Shown: positions 1-7,369 of the stretch, piece after piece
Numbering within the stretch: the first letter of the stretch is position 1
How the letters are laid out: every line of letters starts with the position of its first letter
Assembly: GCA_934474225.1 (NCBI GenBank)
Contig: CAKSLU010000013.1
Coordinates: 1 to 39,551, forward strand
DNA from: an uncultured Eubacteriales bacterium
Lineage (GTDB): Bacteria > Bacillota > Clostridia > Oscillospirales > CAG-272
Length of the DNA stretch: 39,551 nucleotides
Reading direction: 5' to 3'
Position numbers and translations under genes: made by a program
The notes under the pieces: model-generated
Databases searched by the model: none
What the model saw: the letters and a program-made list of their open reading frames with translations, nothing else
Told to the model about the DNA's origin: nothing

Positions 1-365
1 GCCTTCTCCTTGGAGCAGTAGAAGCCGGTGCACTCGAGAACGACGTCAACGCCGAGCTCGCCCCAGGGAAGCTCTGCTGCCTTGGGCATAGCATAGATGG
101 TGATTTCCTTGCCGTCTACCGTGATGGAGCCGGGGGTGACAACGGTCTTGCCGTCCTCAGCGAGAACCGAATCCTTGTACTCAACGGTGTGACCCTGTGC
201 AACATAGTTGCCCTGTGCGGTGTCATACTTGAGCAGGTGTGCCAGCATCTTGGGGCTGGTCAGGTCGTTGATTGCGACGACCTCATAGCCTTCTGCGCCG
301 AACATCTGTCTGAATGCAAGGCGACCGATACGGCCGAAGCCGTTGATAGCAACTTTAACTGCCAT
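1..365 (-). CDS. gap: Glyceraldehyde-3-phosphate dehydrogenase, N-terminal part (runs off the left edge)
   Basis: The minus strand encodes about 121 residues beginning MAVKVAINGFGRIGRLAFRQ, the Rossmann NAD-binding motif (GFGRIGR) of glycolytic GAPDH, followed by the family-typical INDL and LLKYDT segments and a DVVLECTGFY segment. The enzyme oxidises and phosphorylates glyceraldehyde 3-phosphate with NAD in the cytoplasm. The catalytic cysteine (about residue 150) lies beyond the window, so activity cannot be checked here. The start ATG is at 363-365, preceded by GGAGGA at about 374-379 on the minus strand. The gene has its own leader of about 70 bases with a striking inverted repeat at 410-429, and lies downstream of a glycosyltransferase gene on the same strand. 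Identification is secure from the N-terminus alone. Confidence 0.96.
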   Translation of the reverse strand, partial: MAVKVAINGFGRIGRLAFRQMFGAEGYEVVAINDLTSPKMLAHLLKYDTAQGNYVAQGHTVEYKDSVLAEDGKTVVTPGSITVDGKEITIYAMPKAAELPWGELGVDVVLECTGFYCSKEK

Positions 366-409
366 TTTGAAAATCCTCCGATATATAAAAATATTGAAAC
401 CTTTTCGTC

Positions 410-463
410 GGAACGGAACATTCCATTCCTTATCTATTCTACCACAAATTTCGGATTATACAA
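410..463 (-). promoter_or_regulatory. Candidate gap promoter and leader palindrome
   Basis: On the minus strand a TTGTAT (458-463) and TAGAAT (436-441) pair is separated by 16 bases, and TGG directly precedes TAGAAT, giving an extended -10. An alternative TATAAT lies at 455-460 without a good -35. Just downstream, at the predicted transcription start, lies 410-429, reading GGAA-C-GGAA-CA-TTCC-A-TTCC: a two-tier palindrome broken only by the single C and A. It could be an operator at +1 to +20 or a leader hairpin. Promoter assignment is inference; the palindrome is directly visible. Confidence 0.5.
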
Positions 464-503
464 TAGGTTTGACGCAAATTTATCAAAATTTCACGAAAAT
501 TTT

Positions 504-1259
504 TTATGCCCTGCCCCGGATTTTTGCAAGATAGGTGCCGAAAAGGAACTTCGGCAGCTTCATCATGCGGCCGATGCGCTTCGGCTCTTTCGTGAGGCGG
601 TAGAACCATTCGAGCGAGTGATCGACAAAGAACTTCGGCGCGCGCTGCGCCACGCCCGCATACACGTCCAGACTGCCGCCGAGGCACATGCAGACGCGCA
701 CGGCGGTGAGCTTCGCCTTGTTGTCCGCCGTCCAGCGTTCCTGCACCGGCACCCCGAGGCAGACAAAGAGCAGCTTTGCGCCGCTTCGGTTGATCTCGGC
801 GACCACGGCGTCGCTCTCCTCCCCGCTCTTTTTGAAGTAGCCGTCGTGCGTGCCGACGACCGAAAGGCCGGGGTACTTTGCGGTCATGCGCTTTGCCGCC
901 TCTTCGGCGACGCCCGGCTTTGCGCCGAGAAAATACACACCGTCGCCGCGCGCGGCGCAGACCGCCAACATCCGCTCGCCGAGCTCCACCCCGGCGACCT
1001 TGCCGGGCAGCGGGCGGCCGAGGATCTTCGCCGCCTTGACGACGCCCGCGCCGTCCGGGACGACGAGATCGCCGCTGTTATAGAGGTCATAATATTCGTT
1101 TTGCTCCACGCAGAGCTGCACGATCTCGGCATTCGGGGTGAAGACGGTGCGCACGCGGTCACCGTCGAGCATTGCCGTGCAGATCGCCGCCGCTTCGTCC
1201 GGCGTCACGGCGGCGAAATCCACGCCGCGGACATTGATCTTCGTAAAGTCGTTTGCCAT
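504..1259 (-). CDS. WecG/TagA/CpsF-family glycosyltransferase (GT26)
   Basis: This 251-252 residue protein matches the GT26 family, which transfers N-acetylmannosamine or related sugars from a UDP-sugar to a lipid-linked acceptor in teichoic acid or exopolysaccharide synthesis at the inner membrane face. Visible family blocks, in order, are TPNAEIVQL, VVPDGAGVVKAAK with the conserved Asp, LGAKPGVAEEAA, VGTHDGYF, FVCLGVPVQERW, and GGSLDVYAGVAQRAP followed by an LEWFYRL membrane-association segment. I chose the start at 1257-1259 (MANDF) because CAGGAG lies just upstream; an in-frame ATG further upstream at 1293-1295 would remove the leader. The size fits TagA (about 245 residues). No other wall-polymer genes are adjacent, so the acceptor is unknown. 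It has its own promoter and is divergent from the phosphofructokinase gene. Confidence 0.9.
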   Translation of the reverse strand: MANDFTKINVRGVDFAAVTPDEAAAICTAMLDGDRVRTVFTPNAEIVQLCVEQNEYYDLYNSGDLVVPDGAGVVKAAKILGRPLPGKVAGVELGERMLAVCAARGDGVYFLGAKPGVAEEAAKRMTAKYPGLSVVGTHDGYFKKSGEESDAVVAEINRSGAKLLFVCLGVPVQERWTADNKAKLTAVRVCMCLGGSLDVYAGVAQRAPKFFVDHSLEWFYRLTKEPKRIGRMMKLPKFLFGTYLAKIRGRA

Positions 1260-1297
1260 ATTTTGCTCCTGTTTCAAGACGCTCATAAACCGCATTC

Positions 1298-1338
1298 ATC
1301 ATACCACATTGTCACGAAATTTGCAAGCCTTGCAAATT
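1298..1338 (-). promoter_or_regulatory. Promoter of the TagA-like gene with overlapping perfect palindrome
   Basis: On the minus strand TTGCAA (1321-1326), a 17-base spacer and TATGAT (1298-1303, preceded by TGG) form a near-ideal sigma-70/SigA promoter about 39 bases upstream of the chosen start codon. A perfect 10-base inverted repeat with a single central base (1318-1327, 1329-1338; AATTTGCAAG and CTTGCAAATT) covers the -35 box. That placement is typical of a repressor operator. The protein that would bind is not identified. Confidence 0.65.
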
Positions 1339-1418
1339 CCGAAATACGCGCATCGGCGTTTTTTGTATCCGAAAATGCAGATTATTTTTCAAAACCGCCC
1401 CATTCACGGGAAAAACTG

Positions 1419-1427
1419 TGCTATAAT
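1419..1427 (+). promoter_or_regulatory. Extended -10 promoter of the phosphofructokinase gene
   Basis: TGC followed directly by a perfect TATAAT (1422-1427) forms an extended -10 element; no good -35 hexamer is visible, which such promoters tolerate. The predicted start is about 30 bases ahead of the ATG at 1464. The ribosome site is weak (GAAAGCGAGACTTGAGAA), in contrast with most genes here. Confidence 0.6.
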
Positions 1428-1463
1428 AGTGCTGTTAATAAAAAAGAAAGCGAGACTTGAGAA

Positions 1464-2699
1464 ATGGAGAAACTGCACGGCAACGCCGTCGTCGGGCAAT
1501 CCGGCGGCCCGACCGCCGCCATCAACGCGACCCTCTCCGGCGTCATCCGCGGATGCCTTGCTGCCATGGAAAAGGGCAGCATCGGCAAGCTCTACGGTAT
1601 GCGCAACGGGATCGAGGGCTTCTGCGAGGAGCGGCTGGTCGATCTCGGCAAGATTTTCACGAGCGAGCAGCATCTGCACGACCTCGAGCGTACACCTGCC
1701 GCGGCGCTCGGCTCCTGCCGCAAGCGCCTGCCCGACCCGGCGGAAAACCCCGTGCCCTTCGAGTTCATCGTCGATCTGTTCAAGAAGTACGACATCCGCT
1801 ACTTCTTCTACATCGGCGGCAACGACTCGATGGACACGGTCAAAAAGCTGCGCGACTACACGGAGAGCATCGGCTATGAGATGCGGCTCATCGGCGTGCC
1901 CAAGACCATCGACAACGATCTGACACACACCGACCACACGCCCGGCTTCGGCTCGGCGGCAAAGTATGTTGCCACCTCGGTCAAGGAGATTCTCTGCGAC
2001 TGCGCGGTCTACACGACCAAGGCGGTCACCATCACCGAGATCATGGGGCGCGACGCAGGCTGGCTGACCGCCGCCGCCGCCCTGCCCCGTCTGTCGGGCG
2101 GCATCGCCCCCGACTTTGTCTACCTGCCCGAGCGGGAATTTGACATGGACGCCTTCTTCTCGGATGTCCGCACGGCGCTGAAGGCGCATCCCAATGTGGT
2201 GATCGCGGTTTCGGAGGGCGTGCGGCTGGCGGACGGGCGCTACATCTGCGAGGGGCTGCCCGGCGCGAAGACGGATGCCTTCGGGCACACGCAGCTCTCG
2301 GGTACGGGCACCTGCCTCTGCTCCGCCCTGCGCACCGAGCTCGGCTGCAAGACCCGCGCGGTCGAGTTCAACACCTCGCAGCGGTGTGCCTCGCACATCG
2401 CGTCCGGCGCGGACATCCGCGAGTCGGTCGCCATCGGCAAAAAAGCCGTTGAAGCCGCGCTGCGCGGCGTGAGCGGCCATATGATGAACTTCATCCGCAG
2501 CAAGACCGGGTATAAGATCACCATCGGCAGCGTGGATGTTGCCGAGGTCGCCAACGCAGTGCGCCGCGTGCCGGACGAATTCATCACGCCGTCGGGCAAC
2601 AATGTGACCGACAAGTGCCTCGATTACCTCCGCCCCCTCATCGAGGGCGAGGTGCGTTACCGCACCGAGGCGGGTCTGCCCGTGCATTTCAAGATCTGA
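1464..2699 (+). CDS. pfp: Pyrophosphate-dependent-type 6-phosphofructokinase
   Basis: This 411-residue protein has the phosphofructokinase fold: N-terminal GQSGGPTAAINAT, GGNDSMDT at 118-125, PKTIDNDL at 146-153 with the catalytic aspartates, and MGRDAGWL near 195. In ATP enzymes the equivalents are GGDGS and PGTIDND. Here Asp replaces the second Gly and Lys replaces Gly, the accepted signature of pyrophosphate as phosphoryl donor. It would interconvert fructose 6-phosphate and fructose 1,6-bisphosphate reversibly, saving ATP in glycolysis. The Asn in GGNDS, where Asp is usual, is worth noting, though I recall it in clostridial homologues. Length fits the roughly 400-residue bacterial PPi-type clade. 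It stands alone with its own promoter and terminator. Donor specificity is inferred from residues, not measured. Confidence 0.92.
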   Translation: MEKLHGNAVVGQSGGPTAAINATLSGVIRGCLAAMEKGSIGKLYGMRNGIEGFCEERLVDLGKIFTSEQHLHDLERTPAAALGSCRKRLPDPAENPVPFEFIVDLFKKYDIRYFFYIGGNDSMDTVKKLRDYTESIGYEMRLIGVPKTIDNDLTHTDHTPGFGSAAKYVATSVKEILCDCAVYTTKAVTITEIMGRDAGWLTAAAALPRLSGGIAPDFVYLPEREFDMDAFFSDVRTALKAHPNVVIAVSEGVRLADGRYICEGLPGAKTDAFGHTQLSGTGTCLCSALRTELGCKTRAVEFNTSQRCASHIASGADIRESVAIGKKAVEAALRGVSGHMMNFIRSKTGYKITIGSVDVAEVANAVRRVPDEFITPSGNNVTDKCLDYLRPLIEGEVRYRTEAGLPVHFKI

Positions 2700-2706
2700 A
2701 CATAGA

Positions 2707-2735
2707 AAATGCCACCCGAAAGGGTGGCGTTTTTG
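2707..2735. terminator. Strong rho-independent terminator, usable on both strands
   Basis: A 7-base perfect stem GCCACCC / GGGTGGC (2711-2717, 2722-2728) closes a GAAA tetraloop, with an A-run before and GTTTTTG after. It ends the phosphofructokinase transcript on the plus strand and can also end the SpoIID-like operon arriving on the minus strand, whose stop codon is at 2739. Confidence 0.9.
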
Positions 2736-2738
2736 CGT

Positions 2739-4814
2739 TTATTCCTCGCTCTCGCCGTCGGCGGCGGGCAGATTTTCGGTGTCGGACGCGGAGGCATCGT
2801 CAGTTTCTGCGGCGTCGTCGGGTTCCACGGCGTCGTCGGGTTCTGCGGCGGCGGCATCCGATGCGGATGCATCGGTTTCCGCTTTGGCGGTCACGGTGTC
2901 CACCGGCTGCATGGTGCGATAGTCGCAAATTGTGGTCTTTGGAAAATAGAGCGTGAGAATCTGCTCGGCGGGCACGCCCGCGTCGGCGAGGTCCTTGGTG
3001 CCGTACTGGCTGATGCCAACGCCGTGCCCCCAGCCCTTGCCCGCGAAGATGAAGTTCTGCGGATTGGAGGCGGTCAGCGTCTCGGTGACCTGCGTGAGAA
3101 TGACGCCGGGCGTCCCTGCGGTGCTTGCATAGACGAGGCTGTCCCCGGTTGCCGCGCGGGCATCGCCCGCCGCGACGGTCGTCTCGCCGCTGCCGGTCAG
3201 CACCGTGAGGCGGGATTCTTCCGCCGCAGTCTTCTCCGCGCCGGTCAGCACGGTAAGTGCGCCGCCCGCTGTATCCTCGGCATCGACAAGCGGCAGATAG
3301 CCGCCCGTGGTGAAGCTGAACGGGCTGTCCGGCGAAATCGAAACCACCTTTTCATAGCTGCGGGTCACGCTGCCGCGCCCGACCACAAAATTTGCGCTGT
3401 TGACATACTTCGAGATGCTGGTGCGCACCTTGTCGCAGCGGCTGATAGTCTGGCTGTTGCCGTCCGAATCGGTATAGGTAATCGAATAGACATAGGGGCC
3501 GTCGCCCGAGAACGAATTGATTTGAATATCGGTGATGCGCTGCCCGGTGAGCGCGGTATACCCCTTGCTCCGCAGGTGCTCGGCAAGCTCGGCGGCGTCC
3601 ACCTCGACCGACCAAAGCCCGTTTGCATACTCGCTGTAGCGCTCCCACGGCGTGTAGGTCGGCGTGAGATACGCCGCCTCGCTGCCGCCCCAGGTGTCAT
3701 TGCCGCCTGCGGTGTAGCCGCCCGTCGAGGACGAATAGTATGCCGGGACAATGCTGCCCTCGTAGGTCAGCACCATGCCCTTGGTGGCGGCGACTGCCGC
3801 ATACACATTGTCATTTGCCGAGCCGATGCCGCGGTAAACCTGGCAATGCGTGGTGTTGCAGAGGTCAAAGCCGTAGTCGCGGTGGCGGCGGCGACCGCGC
3901 ACGGTGTAACTGCGCACCGTGATGGCAAAGGCGCGGAGCGCCTCATAGTCCCAGGTGGGGCTGATCTCATAGGGGACAACGCCCGCGATGTAGTCTTCCA
4001 GCGGCAGGAGGTTGACGAGCTGCACGCCGTCTACACTGTCTGTCTTATAGCGCGAGTAGACAAACGCGCCGTCGTACAGGCGCTTGGCCGGGGTGCGGAG
4101 GTACTGTTTTTCGCCGTCCTTCGGCAGGGCGGTGAGCGCCAGCGCGGTCTCGCCGCCGTCGTCAAATTCAAACAGAATCTCGTCGGTCGCGGGATCGACC
4201 ACCGACACGCCGGTGTCGGACGGGAGCGCCGCGACCATGGTGATCTCGGTCTTGAGGTTCGGGATGGTCGCCGCATGCTCGGCAACGCCCGGACGCGCGG
4301 CAAAATTGCCGAGGCGCACCTTGTACACGCCCTTGATATAGGCGAGGAACGGCTGCATGTCGCTGCCCTCAGCCGCAAGTCCCGCGCGGATGCGGTCGAG
4401 CATGTCCTCGGCGTCCGCAAGCGTTGTGAAATCCTCGTAGACCTCGAGGTGATAGCCGCCGACGGCGCAGTCCTTATTCCCCTTCAAAATAGAATAGGTG
4501 TACGCCGATTTTGAAAGACTGTCGTCGCACACCACGGAAATTTTCTTGTTTTCAATCGTATAGAGTTCGGTGAGAGGTTCGTCTGCGCCGATGTCGGCAG
4601 CCGAGACGCGAAAGCCCACGGTGCTGACCGTTTCAAACCCGACGGTCACGTCGCTGCCGTACATAAGTCCGGCAGTGACGTAGTCGGGTGCTTCGGGGGT
4701 CGGTTCAGCCGCGTCGACATTGAACAGGAATTGCAGTGCAAGGATTGCACAGCTGCCTGCCATGAGGACAACCAGTACCCACACCATGATTTTGACCCAG
4801 ATGCTATGTTTCAT
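2739..4814 (-). CDS. SpoIID/LytB-domain cell-wall protein, long form
   Basis: This 691-residue exported protein starts with a basic N-terminus and a membrane segment at about residues 8-30 (IMVWVLVVLMAGSCAILAL), consistent with an anchor or uncleaved signal. Residues about 130-180 carry a SPOR-like YKVRLGNF segment. The SpoIID domain follows: LEDYIAGVVPYEISPTW with the Glu expected to be catalytic, CQVYRGI, YYSSSTGGYT, and, after an insertion, FAGKGWGHGVGISQYG near 590-605 and a final ILTLYFP. SpoIID proteins are lytic transglycosylases acting on denuded glycan strands, best known from engulfment during sporulation. This one is about twice the length of classic SpoIID and ends in an Asp/Glu/Ala-rich tail, so it may be a vegetative wall-remodelling paralogue. 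The start is supported by AGGAGGA upstream. It is probably co-transcribed with the preceding exported protein, with a gap of only 39 bases. Confidence 0.88.
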   Translation of the reverse strand: MKHSIWVKIMVWVLVVLMAGSCAILALQFLFNVDAAEPTPEAPDYVTAGLMYGSDVTVGFETVSTVGFRVSAADIGADEPLTELYTIENKKISVVCDDSLSKSAYTYSILKGNKDCAVGGYHLEVYEDFTTLADAEDMLDRIRAGLAAEGSDMQPFLAYIKGVYKVRLGNFAARPGVAEHAATIPNLKTEITMVAALPSDTGVSVVDPATDEILFEFDDGGETALALTALPKDGEKQYLRTPAKRLYDGAFVYSRYKTDSVDGVQLVNLLPLEDYIAGVVPYEISPTWDYEALRAFAITVRSYTVRGRRRHRDYGFDLCNTTHCQVYRGIGSANDNVYAAVAATKGMVLTYEGSIVPAYYSSSTGGYTAGGNDTWGGSEAAYLTPTYTPWERYSEYANGLWSVEVDAAELAEHLRSKGYTALTGQRITDIQINSFSGDGPYVYSITYTDSDGNSQTISRCDKVRTSISKYVNSANFVVGRGSVTRSYEKVVSISPDSPFSFTTGGYLPLVDAEDTAGGALTVLTGAEKTAAEESRLTVLTGSGETTVAAGDARAATGDSLVYASTAGTPGVILTQVTETLTASNPQNFIFAGKGWGHGVGISQYGTKDLADAGVPAEQILTLYFPKTTICDYRTMQPVDTVTAKAETDASASDAAAAEPDDAVEPDDAAETDDASASDTENLPAADGESEE

Positions 4815-4853
4815 CGCAGTTCCTCCTTCCGAAAAATTTGCAAAGGAATGTAT

Positions 4854-5462
4854 TTATTCCGCCGCTGTGGCGTCGGTCGCCGCAGGCGTTTTCACAATGC
4901 GATAGTCGCCGCGCACCATCAGCCACGCGCCGCCCTCGCCTACCGAAACGCCGCGTCCGTCGTCACGCGGAATCAGAATCGTATGATTTTTCGGGATGTT
5001 CTCCCCGTTGTAGAGTTCCTTGCCCTCGGTGGTATCCGACAGGCCCTGCTCCTCGTACTTGACCGTGAACGGCGACAACACCGATGTGTCGCCCGCGCGG
5101 ACAATGACCTCGCAGGCATTGACCGACGCATAGAGCGTCTCGCCCGCGCCCACCTGCACCACGGCGTAGTAGCCGTTTGTATGCGCGGTGCCGTCCGGGT
5201 ACTCGACCGGCGGCTCTGTCACCGGCGGTTCGGTCACGGTGGTCTCCTCCGGGGTGGTGACAACGACCTCACCGATGTCCTCGCCGCGATTGTTCTTCTG
5301 AATCAACTCCACAATCTGCGGCAGCAGCACATCGTTGATGTAGCTGAGCGAAATCAGCGGATCGTCCGCCGAGGAATACGCCTGTGCGGCGAAAACGACC
5401 GCGCCGAGCGCAAGGACGGCGGCAAGCAGCAGCGCGGCAAGCCGGGCTCCCCATTTTTTCAT
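4854..5462 (-). CDS. Exported protein of unknown function, partner of the SpoIID-like gene
   Basis: This 202-residue protein has a clear signal peptide or single N-terminal anchor (MKKWGARLAALLLAAVLALG, hydrophobic to about residue 26). After a conserved-looking SYINDVLLPQI segment comes a Thr/Pro/Glu-rich linker (about 68-85), then a compact region to about residue 190 containing GAGETLYASVNACEVIVRAGDTSVLSP and a WLMVRGDYRI ending. I do not recognise a named domain, but exported proteins with a DPL.SLSYIN start are common in Clostridia. It is the first gene of a two-gene unit with the SpoIID-like gene, hinting at a cell-wall role. The start is supported by GGAGG at 5471-5475; a TATACT -10-like box lies at 5496-5501 without a good -35. 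Confidence 0.75.
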   Translation of the reverse strand: MKKWGARLAALLLAAVLALGAVVFAAQAYSSADDPLISLSYINDVLLPQIVELIQKNNRGEDIGEVVVTTPEETTVTEPPVTEPPVEYPDGTAHTNGYYAVVQVGAGETLYASVNACEVIVRAGDTSVLSPFTVKYEEQGLSDTTEGKELYNGENIPKNHTILIPRDDGRGVSVGEGGAWLMVRGDYRIVKTPAATDATAAE

Positions 5463-5562
5463 ACGGCAGACCTCCTCATCGAAATATCAAGCTATAGTAT
5501 ACATGATTTTTCGACAAAAAGGAAGAGGTTTTTCGAAATTTATGCATGCAATTTGCGGAAAA

Positions 5563-6771
5563 TCAGCCGTCCTTATCGATGCCGATGTCGCTGGCGAGGA
5601 TGCCGCCGCTCTGAATCGCGCCCTTGCCGAACTTTTTGCGGATGCCGTCCACCGCGCGTTCGCGGCGGTCGGCGCGGGCGTTCTCCGCCGGGTTGTCGAA
5701 GAAACCGATCTGCACGGCTGCCCCCTCGGGGACAAGTCCGATGCCGGTGACCGTGAGTGAGCGGATGCCGAGCCGTGGGTTCCAGGTGTCGCGCAGCAGT
5801 GCGGCGGCGGCCTCGCGCAGTTCGCGCGCGAGGTTGGTCGGCAGTTTCAGCTGCTTCTGCCGCTGGTTTGTGACAAAGTTCTCGTCCTTGATAGCAAGCT
5901 GTACGCCGGTGCACTTCACGCCTTTCGCGCGCATGCGCGCGGCGGCGAGGTCGCAGACCGCGTCGAGCCCGACTAAAATTTCCTCCATGCCGTAGAGGTC
6001 ATGCGAGAAGGTCATGCCGTTGCCGACGCTCTTGACCTCGCGCTTTTCATAGGCGCTTGCCACCGGCTCGTCATCCTCGCCGTTGGCGTAGGCATAGAGC
6101 TGCGTGCCGAGCTTGCCGAGCTTGTGGCTGAGCAGCTCGGGGCTGCTCGTGGCCAGCGCGCCGATGGTGGTGATACGCAGGTCGCGGAAGACCTGCATGG
6201 CGCTCTTGCCGACATAGAGCAGCGCGCCGACCGGCAGCGGCCACACAATTTCGCGGAAATGCGCGCGGTCGATGACGGTGACGGCATCCGGCTTTTTGAG
6301 GTCGCTGCCGAGTTTGGCGATGGTTTTGTTGAAGGAGACGCCGACCGACACGGTAAGCCCGGTCTCGCGGCGGATGCGCTTCCGCAGAATATTGGCGATG
6401 TTCTCCCCGCTCCCGAACAGCTTTTGCGAGCCGGTCACATCCAGCCAGCTCTCGTCAATGCCGAACGGCTCGACAAGGTCGGTATACTCGCGGTAGATGG
6501 CGTTGATTTCGCGCGAATAGCGCACATAGAGGTCATGGTGCGGGCGCACGAGCACGAGGTTCGGGCATTTTTTCTGTGCCTGGTAAATAGTTTCCGCCGT
6601 GGCGACGCCCTGCCGCTTGGCAAGCTCGTTTTTGGCGAGGATGATGCCGTGGCGGCGTTCCGGCTCACCGCAGACCGCCATCGGCACGTTCCGCAACGCG
6701 GGGTTCAGCACCGTCTCGACCGACGCAAAAAAAGCATTCAAGTCCGAATGCAGCACCACTCTGTCCGCCAT
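5563..6771 (-). CDS. dinB: Y-family DNA polymerase IV
   Basis: This 402-residue protein is an error-prone translesion polymerase. The palm begins HSDLNAFFASVE with metal-binding Asp10, and FGIDESWLDVT places Asp106 and Glu107 as the other acidic catalytic residues. VSFNKTIAKLGSDLKKP is the conserved palm motif, followed by a thumb HhH region (GALATSSPELL) and a little-finger domain to the C-terminus. Size and order match bacterial DinB. I chose ATG 6769-6771 because GGGAGGTGAGACC lies directly upstream; longer open frame upstream of this is shadow sequence. It sits downstream of tadA on the same strand, but a dispersed hairpin element (6792-6908) fills the whole gap, so it may depend on read-through or on a promoter inside the element. 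No LexA/SOS box was recognised. Confidence 0.95.
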   Translation of the reverse strand: MADRVVLHSDLNAFFASVETVLNPALRNVPMAVCGEPERRHGIILAKNELAKRQGVATAETIYQAQKKCPNLVLVRPHHDLYVRYSREINAIYREYTDLVEPFGIDESWLDVTGSQKLFGSGENIANILRKRIRRETGLTVSVGVSFNKTIAKLGSDLKKPDAVTVIDRAHFREIVWPLPVGALLYVGKSAMQVFRDLRITTIGALATSSPELLSHKLGKLGTQLYAYANGEDDEPVASAYEKREVKSVGNGMTFSHDLYGMEEILVGLDAVCDLAAARMRAKGVKCTGVQLAIKDENFVTNQRQKQLKLPTNLARELREAAAALLRDTWNPRLGIRSLTVTGIGLVPEGAAVQIGFFDNPAENARADRRERAVDGIRKKFGKGAIQSGGILASDIGIDKDG

Positions 6772-6791
6772 GGTCTCACCTCCCGAAAATA

Positions 6792-6908
6792 AAGGCTCCC
6801 CTGTGCAAGGGGAGCTGTCACCGTCAGGTGACTGAGGGGTTGTTTTTTGCTTTGTAACAATCCCTCCGGCGGCTTCGCCGCCACCTCCCTTTACACAAGG
6901 GAGGCTTA
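6792..6908. repeat. Dispersed hairpin element, copy 1
   Basis: This 117-base element matches 34302-34421. It begins AGGCTCCCCTGTGCAAGGGG and ends TTTACACAAGGGAGGCTTA. Each half holds two hairpins: CTCCCC/GGGGAG and GTCACC-GTCA-GGTGAC on the left, GGCGGC-TTC-GCCGCC and CCTCCCTT/AAGGGAGG on the right. The halves are themselves imperfect inverted copies, meeting at GGGGTTGTT and AACAATCCC, as in a miniature inverted-repeat element. It lies 5 bases after the tadA stop codon and 20 bases before the dinB start. No protein is encoded. Confidence 0.85.
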
Positions 6909-6913
6909 CCCCC

Positions 6914-7360
6914 CTACCGCTTCCGTTTGAAAAAGTCCCGGAGCAGCGCCACGCATGCGTCCTCGCAGACGCCGCCGACCACCTCCGGCTTGTGGTTGAG
7001 GGGGTAGGCATTGAGGTCGAGCACACTGCCGAACGCGCCCGCGCGCTTGTCGTGCGCGCCGTACACAACGCGGACGATGCGCGAATTGACGACCGCGCCC
7101 GCGCACATCGGGCATGGCTCCATCGTGGCATAAAGCGTGCAGCCCGGCAGCCGCCAGCCGCCGAGCGCGCGGCACGCCGCGTCGATGGCGGCGCACTCCG
7201 CGTGGCGGAGCGCGTTTTTGTCGCGTTCGCGGGTATTGTGCGCGCGGGCGATGATTTCGCCGTCCCGCACGACAAGCGCGCCGACCGGCACTTCGTCCTC
7301 TTCCACCGCCAGGCGCGCCTCAGCAATCGCCTCGTTCATAAACATCACATCATCCGTCAT
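6914..7360 (-). CDS. tadA: tRNA-specific adenosine-34 deaminase
   Basis: This 148-residue zinc deaminase has HAE at 53-55 (zinc ligand His and proton-shuttle Glu) and PCPMC at 82-86 with the two Cys ligands, followed by the family-typical VYGAHDKRAGAFGSVLDL segment. The enzyme converts A34 to inosine in the anticodon of tRNA-Arg(ACG). The Asp-Lys-Arg-Ala-Gly-Ala sequence after the core marks TadA rather than cytidine or guanine deaminases. Length is typical (about 150). ATG at 7358-7360 has GGAGAACGCC just upstream. It follows a CPBP protease gene by 9 bases, so the two are almost certainly co-transcribed; a functional link is not implied. Confidence 0.95.
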   Translation of the reverse strand: MTDDVMFMNEAIAEARLAVEEDEVPVGALVVRDGEIIARAHNTRERDKNALRHAECAAIDAACRALGGWRLPGCTLYATMEPCPMCAGAVVNSRIVRVVYGAHDKRAGAFGSVLDLNAYPLNHKPEVVGGVCEDACVALLRDFFKRKR

Positions 7361-7369
7361 GGCGTTCTC

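Noticed and set aside
471..506. AT-rich near-palindrome after the TagA-like gene as terminator
   Set aside because: The stem would be short and entirely A-T, with no G+C core, so it cannot be supported as an intrinsic terminator.
5476..5562. SOS box or other damage-response site near dinB
   Set aside because: No GAAC-N4-GTTC or similar motif was seen; this region is also downstream of dinB, and the gap upstream of it is filled by the repeat element.
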